The translations under genes were made by a program, and so were the position numbers. From NCBI GenBank assembly GCA_945982095.1, contig CAMFRR010000069.1:1-5701 (forward strand): a stretch of DNA of 5,701 nt, read 5' to 3'. This DNA comes from an uncultured Bacteroidales bacterium (GTDB taxonomy: Bacteria > Bacteroidota > Bacteroidia > Bacteroidales > UBA932). This document shows positions 1 to 5,701 of this stretch, piece after piece. The notes below the pieces were generated by a model. The model ran no database searches. It was not told the DNA's origin and saw nothing but the letters and a program-made list of their open reading frames with translations. Positions within the stretch are counted from its first letter, which is position 1, and each line of letters starts with the position of its first letter.

Positions 1-572
1 TCGGGATACAGTTTGTCGTCGTCGAGATGACAATGCTGATGGCTGACATTGCGGATTATCTTTATTACGGCTCTGGTCTGACTGAGACGGAGAACTTGTA
101 CCCTCTTACCCTTCGTGCCCGTTATGCCCAGCTTTTCAGCTGGCTGGAGGTGATATGGATGAATGTGGATATTTTGCTGATAATTATGACAATAGTGGCA
201 GGCTTCAATATGGTGGGCGGTCTGCTTATAATGCTTTTCCAGAATATTGGCAATATAGGCATACTCAAGACCCTGGGCATGAACAACTGGGATATTTCAC
301 TCAGTTTTCTGCTTGCCGCCGCCAAGTCGGTGTTCGTAGCCATGCTGGCAGGCAACGCCCTTGCCATTGGCCTGTGCCTTGTCCAGAAATACACTCATCT
401 AATAAAACTGGACCCAGGCAACTATTTCCTGAACCATGTACCCATTGAGCTGGATCCTCTGTTCATAGTTGCCGTAGACCTTGTTTCCTTCGTTGCGATT
501 ATGATTATGCTGCTTATTCCTTGCGCTTTCATCTCACGCATTGAGCCGGCCCGCAGCGTAGAATACAGGTAG
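1..572 (+). CDS. LolC/LolE/FtsX-family ABC transporter permease, C-terminal part (5' end outside window)
   Basis: The reading frame (first full codon at 3) is open to the left edge, so the true start lies outside; 189 residues and a TAG stop are visible. This is the C-terminal FtsX-type permease domain. Hydrophobic segments lie at about visible residues 55-80, 100-127 and 152-175, the usual three of the last four helices of such permeases. The stretch GFNMVGGLLIML, the cytoplasmic coupling motif GILKTLGM (visible residues 87-92) and the ending FISRIEPARSVEYR match LolC/LolE-like proteins of Bacteroidota, as does QKYTHLIKLDPGNYF before the last helix. In this family the permease pairs with a LolD-like ATPase and moves lipoproteins out of the inner membrane; that role here is inferred from family resemblance, and a different MacB/FtsX-like function is possible. 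It converges on the porin gene with a 29-base gap. Family confidence is high; exact substrate is unknown. Confidence 0.88.
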   Translation, partial: GIQFVVVEMTMLMADIADYLYYGSGLTETENLYPLTLRARYAQLFSWLEVIWMNVDILLIIMTIVAGFNMVGGLLIMLFQNIGNIGILKTLGMNNWDISLSFLLAAAKSVFVAMLAGNALAIGLCLVQKYTHLIKLDPGNYFLNHVPIELDPLFIVAVDLVSFVAIMIMLLIPCAFISRIEPARSVEYR

Positions 573-601
573 CTGCCTGCTCCCTTTCAGATTTTCAGGC
601 G

Positions 602-3193
602 TTATCTCCTGCCCCCGGCTCCGCTCATAGAGCCTTTGCCCGAAGCTCCGAATCCTCCCATAGAGCTCATTCCTGAGCCTCCCGGATTCCTGCCCGATGC
701 TCCGCCCCTTGGCGCATGATCGTGTCCGCCGCTCTTTCCGCCTCTTGCCGGCTGTACGTAGAATGGCCAGAATATTCCAAGCTTGAATCCCCTTTGGGTG
801 TGGATATATCCGTAAGAGGTGAAATAATCCTTGCCCTTCTTCAGCGGCCATCCGTCTCCTACATTCTCCACCTTGAGGAATATGCAGGCCCTCTTCCACT
901 GTAGGTTTACGAACACGTCTATCATAGGGCAGTTTCCCAGTGCCATGCTGTCCTGATTGTAGAATACTCCAAGCTCAGGATTATAGGCCGGAAGATTCCA
1001 TCTGGTATTCCAGGTGCCGTTTGCTCCTATCTGAATCTGCAGTACATTCTTAACTGCATCAAGCTGAAGGAAATAGCGCAGGTTCAGGGCTACCATAGGC
1101 ACAGGCATCACGGCCTGGTCCGAGCTGAACTGAAACAGCAGCCTGTGGTCGAAATGCAGCTTCCACACCACGAACTCCTTACGAAGGTATGCGCTCAGCA
1201 CGTTCACGGCATGGTCGCTCTGTTGCACTATGCCCATATTGTCGAAGTATATGTTGTTGGCATATATGTTATATGCCACTTCGGCGTCAAGTTTCCAACG
1301 CGGTATGTCCAGACGGCCTGCAATTCGTGTCGTAGACCTTTTCTTGAAACTGTTCTCCCAACTGTAGTGGTTGAGCAGTATTCTCTCATGGTAGTGGTCC
1401 GGGGCGGTGAGATCTGTGTGGAAATCCACTCCCAGACTTATTGGGGACTTGCGGGCTCTGCGGAAAGGATAGAAGCTGAAGGTGCCTCCAGCATTGACTT
1501 CAAAGTCTCCGGCTTCGCGGCCTGCAAAGTACACCCTTGCATCTGCGCTCCAGTTGAAATATTTTTTCACCCTTCCGTTAATGCCTGCGTATGCATATAT
1601 GTTGTTTTCCCAAACCTTGCTCAGCAGAGGCTTGTTCTCGGAATCAAGACTGCAGTCCAGATAGCGCAGCAGCTTGTCGCCCACGCCCACGTTTATCTTG
1701 GATATGAAAAAGTCCTCCTTCCAAGGCTGCAATTTGAGGAATATCCTGTTGTCCAGTTTCATAACCCCAAGGGTGTCGTTGCTCTTGTTGGGGTTGATGT
1801 TGAATACGTCGTTGTAGAAATTGCGCCCGTAGCTGTTGCTGATGTTGTCGCTGTATGTGCGTTTGTACATCGTGAATTCGGTGGTGTGGCCTACGAATGC
1901 GGTGGTGAGCGAGTCTTTGCCCAGAGGTATGCGCAGGTTGTGGCTTATGAAGGCCGTCTCCCTCAGAAGGTTGCTGGAAGCTTCGTTGAGGTTGACCTCC
2001 AGCTCGCCGGCGTTGAGTGTCGTATCTCTTATGTCCGAAAGCCTTACGAAACCGCCGTTCTCATTGGCTGTCACGTGGTCGTGCATCCACCCGGCGTGCG
2101 CTGCGTATCTTTTGCCCAGATAGTTCACACCCACGCCCAGATGATAGGAAGCGGTCTTCTGGTTTGTCATCTGCCCGCCGGCTCCCCATTTGTTGAGCTC
2201 TATGGTGGCGTTGAGCCTTGGGGTTATATTCTGGGTCGTCAGGAAGCGGAGGTTTATTTCCTCACGTTTCACTGAGCCGAACAGTGTGCCCCAATATGCA
2301 AGTTCGGTATGAGGGGTTTTGGTGTTGTATAGAGGAAGTTCTGAAGAATCATAGCTCCATGGTCTTATGGCGCTGTAGAATATGGCATTGGCCTCTTCCT
2401 TCCTTTTGTCGGCGTTGTAATATTGAGCAGGACCACCGGCTACGCCCAGCCAGGTGGCGTTCACATCTTCCTTGAAGAACCAGTAATCATAGAAATGGTA
2501 ATTGTAGGAAGTGTCAAAAGGCATATTCCTGAACTCAGAAAAATATTTGTCCTGCTTGAGCAGCAAAATGCGCTTGTACCACAGAGAGTCAGGAATGAAG
2601 GAAGTCTCAAGTATGCGCGGTGTGGCCTCAATGACGCTGTCCCTGTAGGCCTTGATGCTGTCTTTGACATGGTACAGGCTGTCTGCCTTGCGCCTTTGCT
2701 TAGGTATGGTGACATTTTCCAATACCCACTTTTTCTGCTCCTTCTTTGGAAGGGAGTCGAACCAGCGCTGGAACTCGGCCTTGGCACGCGCGGTGGAATC
2801 CTTTATGAAGATCTGTCGGTACACAGAATCCACTACAGCCCGAATTGAATCGTCCACCTCTGAAGGTATAAGCACATCGTCAATCCTTATGCTGTCTATA
2901 GGGTTGAGGCTGAGCAGGGAATCCGCATAGGCGGCAAGGCTGTCCACAGGCCAGCTTGCAAGCACACTGTCAGGAATATGCAGGCGGGGATCATAATATT
3001 CATCATCGTCCTCTTCGTCATCCTCGTCCTCATCTTCATCATTGTTGAGCAAGGTTGCCGGTCTCGAAGGGATATAATCTCTCCATGCGGGGCTTATTCC
3101 AGAACGCGCAATGGGCGCAGAAAGACAGCTGAACACAACAAGTATGCTCAGCAAAAGGGCGAATATGGCTTTTTTAGAGTTCAAATGATTCAA
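602..3193 (-). CDS. Putative outer-membrane porin (Porin_10-like), with acidic, DS-rich and Gly-rich extensions
   Basis: The 863-residue product begins with a signal peptide: Lys7-Lys8, a hydrophobic core at about 9-22, and probable cleavage near Ala29. Residues 52-65 are all Asp/Glu. Residues 75-204 are charged, probably helical, and hold 12 Asp-Ser-(V/L/I/T) motifs. From about 225 the protein resembles the Bacteroidota putative porin family: aromatic-rich alternating strands, the segment GGPAQYYNADKRKEEANAIF (253-272) and PHTELAYWGTLFGS. The last obvious strand is about 801-813 (RGFKLGIFWPFYV), followed by a glycine-rich tail to 863. It should be an outer-membrane beta-barrel; the substrate is unknown. 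The frame has no ATG or GTG between its upstream stop (3221-3223) and the signal peptide, so the start is TTG at 3193 or TTG at 3184; both lie inside the end of pncB. The first ATG is far inside (Met224) and would lose the signal peptide. Family assignment is from recall of typical members. Confidence 0.88.
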   Translation of the reverse strand: MNHLNSKKAIFALLLSILVVFSCLSAPIARSGISPAWRDYIPSRPATLLNNDEDEDEDDEEDDDEYYDPRLHIPDSVLASWPVDSLAAYADSLLSLNPIDSIRIDDVLIPSEVDDSIRAVVDSVYRQIFIKDSTARAKAEFQRWFDSLPKKEQKKWVLENVTIPKQRRKADSLYHVKDSIKAYRDSVIEATPRILETSFIPDSLWYKRILLLKQDKYFSEFRNMPFDTSYNYHFYDYWFFKEDVNATWLGVAGGPAQYYNADKRKEEANAIFYSAIRPWSYDSSELPLYNTKTPHTELAYWGTLFGSVKREEINLRFLTTQNITPRLNATIELNKWGAGGQMTNQKTASYHLGVGVNYLGKRYAAHAGWMHDHVTANENGGFVRLSDIRDTTLNAGELEVNLNEASSNLLRETAFISHNLRIPLGKDSLTTAFVGHTTEFTMYKRTYSDNISNSYGRNFYNDVFNINPNKSNDTLGVMKLDNRIFLKLQPWKEDFFISKINVGVGDKLLRYLDCSLDSENKPLLSKVWENNIYAYAGINGRVKKYFNWSADARVYFAGREAGDFEVNAGGTFSFYPFRRARKSPISLGVDFHTDLTAPDHYHERILLNHYSWENSFKKRSTTRIAGRLDIPRWKLDAEVAYNIYANNIYFDNMGIVQQSDHAVNVLSAYLRKEFVVWKLHFDHRLLFQFSSDQAVMPVPMVALNLRYFLQLDAVKNVLQIQIGANGTWNTRWNLPAYNPELGVFYNQDSMALGNCPMIDVFVNLQWKRACIFLKVENVGDGWPLKKGKDYFTSYGYIHTQRGFKLGIFWPFYVQPARGGKSGGHDHAPRGGASGRNPGGSGMSSMGGFGASGKGSMSGAGGRR
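605..748 (-). other. Glycine-rich C-terminal tail of the porin
   Basis: Porin residues 816-863 follow the last recognisable beta strand and contain 18 glycines in 48 residues, with Ser, Arg, Ala and Met and a single HDH. The protein ends in GGRR, not in an aromatic residue as beta-barrel proteins commonly do. The frame is intact to its TAA stop at 602-604. In a barrel protein this tail would be expected in the periplasm. Confidence 0.8.
2582..2971 (-). other. Cluster of 12 Asp-Ser-(V/L/I/T) motifs in the porin N-terminal domain
   Basis: Porin residues 75-204 contain D-S-x with x = V, L, I or T, starting at D75, D84, D91, D100, D115, D122, D132, D146, D171, D178, D185 and D202. This fits the three-residue sequon D-(S/T)-(A/I/L/M/T/V) described for the general O-glycosylation system of Bacteroides and relatives. 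Four further matches occur in the barrel region (D390, D427, D473, D748). The motif count is seen directly; actual glycosylation is inference. Confidence 0.7.
2999..3040 (-). other. Acidic run in the porin: 14 consecutive Asp/Glu codons
   Basis: Porin residues 52-65 consist only of Asp and Glu, placed about 22 residues after the predicted signal cleavage site and followed by Tyr-Tyr. The DNA is a run of GAT/GAC/GAA/GAG codons with no perfect tandem repeat, so it does not look like a phase-variable slippage tract. It may bind cations or act as a flexible charged spacer in the periplasm. Confidence 0.85.
3174..3193 (-). promoter_or_regulatory. pncB stop / porin TTG start overlap (probable translational coupling)
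   Basis: The pncB stop codon (TAA, 3174-3176) lies inside the beginning of the porin frame. Two in-frame TTG codons are candidate starts, at 3193-3191 and 3184-3182, giving overlaps of 20 or 11 bases. The second would give MNSKK before the hydrophobic core, an equally good signal peptide. No ATG or GTG is available in this stretch. Ribosomes finishing pncB may restart here, which would make up for a weak start codon; that is inference. Confidence 0.6.
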
Positions 3194-4655
3194 TCTCTGT
3201 GTTGAGGCGGTCCAATATGCTTAGTTTGAGCCTGTAAAGTTCGTCACTTATGTCCACTTTGTAGAAGTGAGGATTGATGAGCCTTCTCTCTGAAGGGTCG
3301 AAACCGTTGAGCACAGTCTGGAAATATTCCCTTTTCTGGGCAAGGCTGTAGTGTTTGTTGACGGCCACTCCTTTTTCTATGACAGGGTTTTGCATAAGCC
3401 TTACCCTGTATGATCCTTTTGCGAGCATCTTGTGCTTGAAACGGTCGAATTCATCGAATATGGTCACTGTCTCGCCGCGTAACAAGGCTTTCTCCATTGC
3501 ATCTCCCTTCAGGCAGGTACAGTCGGCCTCGTTCACCCATTTGCCGTTCTCATCCTTGAGACTGATGCGATAAGTGACCTGAAAGCCCGGATTTATCAGT
3601 TTTATCTTGTCTTCGCTGCGTTTGAGCACAGGCATGTCATCAATCTGAACGAGCTTGTATACTCCTCCGAAACAAGGGGCTGCCTTGCTTGTGGCTATGG
3701 CATCGCCTACGCCATAACTGTCTATGCAGGCTCCCTGACGTTCCAGATCGGCTATGAGATATTCGTCAAGACCATTTGTCGCGAAAATCTTGCACTCGTG
3801 CAATCCGTTGGCATCCAACAATTTGCGTACTCTCTGGCTGAGGTATGCCAGGTCTCCGCTGTCCAGGCGTATGCCGTAAACAGGCTTGTAGCTGTCATCA
3901 ATACCATTTTCCTTGAATGCCCTGATTGCATTTTTTATGCCGCATTTAAGGGTGTCGTAGGTGTCGATGAGCAGTATGAGGGGCTCGCCCCTGTGTGTCT
4001 GTATGTAGCGGCAGAAAGCAGTGTGCTCTCCTTCCACAGTGCAGCCGAAACTGGTGACATAGCTGTGCGCCATGGTTCCGGTGCTGCCATAGTCGTGGTA
4101 TACTCCTGTAAGTATATTCGAAGTGTTGGCGCAGCCTGCAATGATGGCTGCCTTGGCGCCGTAGGTTGCAGCCCAAGGTCCATGGGCACGTCTGGAACCG
4201 AACTCGCTCACAGGATGGCTTGTGGCACGGCAAACCCTCGAAGCCTTGGTTGCCACGGCCATCTGATGATTCATTATGCACAGCAGCGGGGTCTCCAGAA
4301 CCTGAGCCTCGATCAGAGGACCTTCGACAATGATCACGGGCTCGTTAGGGAATGCTATCTCACCCTCGCGCATGGCCCACACATTGCCGGTGAACTTCAT
4401 ATTGCTGAGGAATTTGCGGTATTCTGCATATTCTTCTCCAGGAAGGAATCTGTCGAAGAAATCGGCTGGCATCTTGCCCAGGTTCATAATCATCTCCACT
4501 ACGTCATCCGTACCGCTGACCACGGCCCAGTTGTTGTTTTCGGGAGCCTTGCGGTAGAAAAAGTTGAAGATGGCTTTCTGATCCTTCATTCCACTGTCGT
4601 AGAATGATTTTCCCATTGTGTACTGGTATTTGTCGGAGCAATATGCGAAGTTCAT
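3174..4655 (-). CDS. pncB: Nicotinate phosphoribosyltransferase
   Basis: The 493-residue cytoplasmic enzyme joins nicotinate and PRPP to form nicotinate mononucleotide, coupled to ATP hydrolysis, the first step of the Preiss-Handler NAD salvage route. Visible family motifs are the N-terminal DKYQYTMGKSFYDSG (8-22), the signature EFGSRRAHGP (151-160), GTMAHSYVTSF (193-203), whose His197 is the likely equivalent of the phosphorylated histidine of the Salmonella enzyme, IRLDSGDL (262-269), FATNGLDEY (291-299) and the phosphate-binding SYGVGDAI (313-320). Length fits the long bacterial form, and all these regions look intact. The ATG at 4655 gives the expected N-terminus; there is no Shine-Dalgarno sequence, as is usual in Bacteroidota. 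It is the first gene of a probable two-gene transcript with the porin, overlapping it by 20 bases, and is divergent from the pseudouridine synthase gene across 59 bases. A promoter-like pair of boxes lies about 25-57 bases upstream. Confidence 0.97.
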   Translation of the reverse strand: MNFAYCSDKYQYTMGKSFYDSGMKDQKAIFNFFYRKAPENNNWAVVSGTDDVVEMIMNLGKMPADFFDRFLPGEEYAEYRKFLSNMKFTGNVWAMREGEIAFPNEPVIIVEGPLIEAQVLETPLLCIMNHQMAVATKASRVCRATSHPVSEFGSRRAHGPWAATYGAKAAIIAGCANTSNILTGVYHDYGSTGTMAHSYVTSFGCTVEGEHTAFCRYIQTHRGEPLILLIDTYDTLKCGIKNAIRAFKENGIDDSYKPVYGIRLDSGDLAYLSQRVRKLLDANGLHECKIFATNGLDEYLIADLERQGACIDSYGVGDAIATSKAAPCFGGVYKLVQIDDMPVLKRSEDKIKLINPGFQVTYRISLKDENGKWVNEADCTCLKGDAMEKALLRGETVTIFDEFDRFKHKMLAKGSYRVRLMQNPVIEKGVAVNKHYSLAQKREYFQTVLNGFDPSERRLINPHFYKVDISDELYRLKLSILDRLNTEIESFEL

Positions 4656-4680
4656 GGCTTAAAATGAATGAAAAATCAGG

Positions 4681-4712
4681 CAAAGTTACTAAATTTGCGT
4701 TAATATAGTCAA
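4681..4712 (-). promoter_or_regulatory. Probable Bacteroidota-type promoter for pncB and the porin
   Basis: Reading the minus strand, TTG (CAA on the plus strand at 4710-4712) is followed after 21 bases by TAACTTTG (plus-strand CAAAGTTA, 4681-4688). This matches the primary sigma factor consensus known from Bacteroides (-33 TTTG or TTG, -7 TAnnTTTG, spacing about 19-23). Transcription would start near 4677, giving a leader of about 20 AT-rich bases before the pncB ATG. The -33 element ends two bases before the divergent gene's ATG. Position and consensus agree well, but no transcript evidence is available. Confidence 0.65.
4690..4697 (+). promoter_or_regulatory. Possible -7 promoter box for the pseudouridine synthase gene
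   Basis: TAAATTTG fits the Bacteroidota -7 consensus TAnnTTTG and lies 18 bases before the ATG at 4715, so the leader would be only about 10-15 bases. No TTG is present at the expected -33 distance (about 4664-4671), so this promoter is weaker by sequence than the opposing one. It is one base from the -7 box of the pncB promoter. Confidence 0.45.
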
Positions 4713-4714
4713 TT

Positions 4715-5701
4715 ATGGACAAGTTTTTTACCTATCCCTTCCGCTATACCCCTGCTCCCGAGGTCGTTGATGCTTCACGCCGGCTGATTGCACGCATAGA
4801 GGCTGATTCCAAGCTGGATGAGCTGTTCAGGGAAGGAAAGATGATGGGTGTTCTTGTCTGTGATGAGGGTACGCTCTTCGCCTTCTCAGGTCTTGCAGGC
4901 AATTCTGCCGTCATAGAGGGTTTCGTGCCGCCCATATTCGACTACAGTGCACCTGACGGCTATTTCCGCTGCCGCGAAGCAGAGATTGTGGCTATGAATG
5001 AGGCCGGCCTTTCCCAAGAGGCTGCATCTGCCTCCAAACAGCTCCAGGATTGGCTTTTCGGCAGCTACAAGGTCTTGAACGCTTTGGGTGAAGAGTCCAG
5101 TGTGGCCGATATCTTTGCACAGCGTGGTCTGGTGCCTCCTGGCGGAACAGGGGAGTGCGCTGCCCCTAAACTTCTGAATTATGCCTATCGCAACTCTATG
5201 ACTCCCAGGGCTATGGGGGAATTCTGGTATGGGCGTTCCCCACGCTCCCGGGTGCGTCATCAGGGCCATTTCTATCCCTCATGCACTGCAAAATGCGGCC
5301 CCTTGCTCACATGGATGATGCGGGGCCTGGAAGTGGCTCCCAACCCTCTCGATGCTCCCTACCTCCACAGCGAGCCCCAGCTCCTTTTTTCGGATATGGA
5401 CATAATAGTGGTGGATAAGCCTTCAGGCATGCTCTCTGTGCCGGGAAAGACTGCTGCACCATGTCTTATGGACTGGCTGGCAGAGCGTTTCGGAGAGGTG
5501 CATTCCTGTCACAGGCTGGACCAGGATACGAGCGGGGTCATGGTATATGCCAGGAATATGGCTGCCAAGGTTGCCATAGAGGCTCAGTTCAGCGCCAAGA
5601 GCGTACGCAAATCCTACAGGGCCAGGCTCGTAGCCGGCAGCACTCCTCTGCACTGCGCAAAAAAAGGCACCATTGCCTTGCCCCTTATGCTTGACTATCT
5701 G
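4715..5701 (+). CDS. RluA-family pseudouridine synthase with extra N-terminal domain (3' end outside window)
   Basis: ATG at 4715 opens a frame of 329 codons that runs off the right edge. Residues 223 onward form the RluA-type catalytic domain: DKPSGMLSVPGK (234-245), then the catalytic motif HRLDQDTSG (266-274) with Asp269 as the expected nucleophile, and QFSAKSVRKSYRARL (291-305); the visible end GTIALPLMLDYL fits the segment just before the usual RPRQ motif, so perhaps 90-110 residues are missing. It should isomerise uridine in ribosomal or transfer RNA; the site is not predictable. Residues 1-222 are an N-terminal domain typical of Bacteroidales members: PFRYTPAPEV, GKMMGVLV, GFVPPIFD, GTGECAAPKLL (144-154), and a His/Cys cluster (His182, His185, Cys190, Cys194). 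The long coiled coil that I recall in Bacteroides relatives between about residues 90 and 115 is absent or reduced to a short helix. The start has no Shine-Dalgarno sequence; a -7-like box lies 18 bases upstream. Confidence 0.92.
   Translation, partial: MDKFFTYPFRYTPAPEVVDASRRLIARIEADSKLDELFREGKMMGVLVCDEGTLFAFSGLAGNSAVIEGFVPPIFDYSAPDGYFRCREAEIVAMNEAGLSQEAASASKQLQDWLFGSYKVLNALGEESSVADIFAQRGLVPPGGTGECAAPKLLNYAYRNSMTPRAMGEFWYGRSPRSRVRHQGHFYPSCTAKCGPLLTWMMRGLEVAPNPLDAPYLHSEPQLLFSDMDIIVVDKPSGMLSVPGKTAAPCLMDWLAERFGEVHSCHRLDQDTSGVMVYARNMAAKVAIEAQFSAKSVRKSYRARLVAGSTPLHCAKKGTIALPLMLDYL

Noticed and set aside
573..601. Possible bidirectional terminator between the converging permease and porin genes: GCCTG (575-579) and CAGGC (596-600).
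   Set aside because: The stem is only 5 base pairs with a 16-base loop and no clear T run on either side, so it is not distinguishable from chance.
1145..2275. Long open frame of 376 codons on the plus strand.
   Set aside because: It lies wholly antisense to the porin, has no recognisable domain, and its composition (many Val, His and Cys residues) is that of a reverse-strand shadow.
2999..3040. Trinucleotide-like TCN run as a phase-variation tract.
   Set aside because: The units are mixed (TCA, TCG, TCC, TTC) without a perfect tandem repeat, and changes in multiples of three would not switch the frame.
3125..3193. Possible lipoprotein signal in the porin, with Cys23 after VVFS.
   Set aside because: The lipobox is poor, no acidic export signal follows the Cys directly, and a barrel porin is expected to use an ordinary signal peptide; cleavage near Ala29 fits better.
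3798..4607. Open frame of 269 codons on the plus strand.
   Set aside because: It is antisense to the well-supported pncB coding region and its product resembles no family I recognise.
4886..5269. Open frame of 127 codons on the minus strand.
   Set aside because: It is antisense to the RluA-family gene, whose own frame shows clear family motifs throughout.

Overview
The window looks like a piece of a Bacteroidota chromosome, most likely from the order Bacteroidales. The evidence is the protein families (a Porin_10-type outer-membrane barrel, a LolC/E-type permease and the Bacteroidales form of an RluA-family enzyme with an extra N-terminal domain), the TAnnTTTG-type -7 promoter boxes, and the absence of Shine-Dalgarno sequences before the starts. 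The genus cannot be named from this stretch. No RNA gene, mobile element, CRISPR array or integration scar was seen. I did not find evidence of a novel multi-gene system; the noteworthy points are structural details of ordinary genes.

Layout. (1) Positions 1-572, + strand: the C-terminal part of a LolC/LolE/FtsX-like permease, cut by the left edge. (2) After a 29-base gap, two minus-strand genes point towards it: a large putative porin (602-3193) and, upstream of it, nicotinate phosphoribosyltransferase pncB (3174-4655). They overlap by 20 bases, so they are probably co-transcribed from a promoter upstream of pncB, and the porin appears to start at a TTG codon inside the end of pncB. (3) A 59-base divergent intergenic region (4656-4714) holds two outward-facing -7-like boxes one base apart. 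(4) Positions 4715-5701, + strand: the first 329 codons of an RluA-family pseudouridine synthase, cut by the right edge.

How the genes relate. pncB makes nicotinate mononucleotide for NAD salvage in the cytoplasm, while the porin would sit in the outer membrane. Their overlap suggests co-expression, but a role of the porin in nicotinate uptake is only a hypothesis. The permease (envelope lipoprotein trafficking or a related ABC function) and the pseudouridine synthase (RNA modification) have no evident link to them.

The porin is the most unusual protein. It has a signal peptide, then 14 consecutive acidic residues, then a roughly 130-residue segment with 12 copies of the Asp-Ser-hydrophobic/Thr motif known as the Bacteroidota O-glycosylation sequon, then the barrel, then a 48-residue glycine-rich tail beyond the expected last strand.
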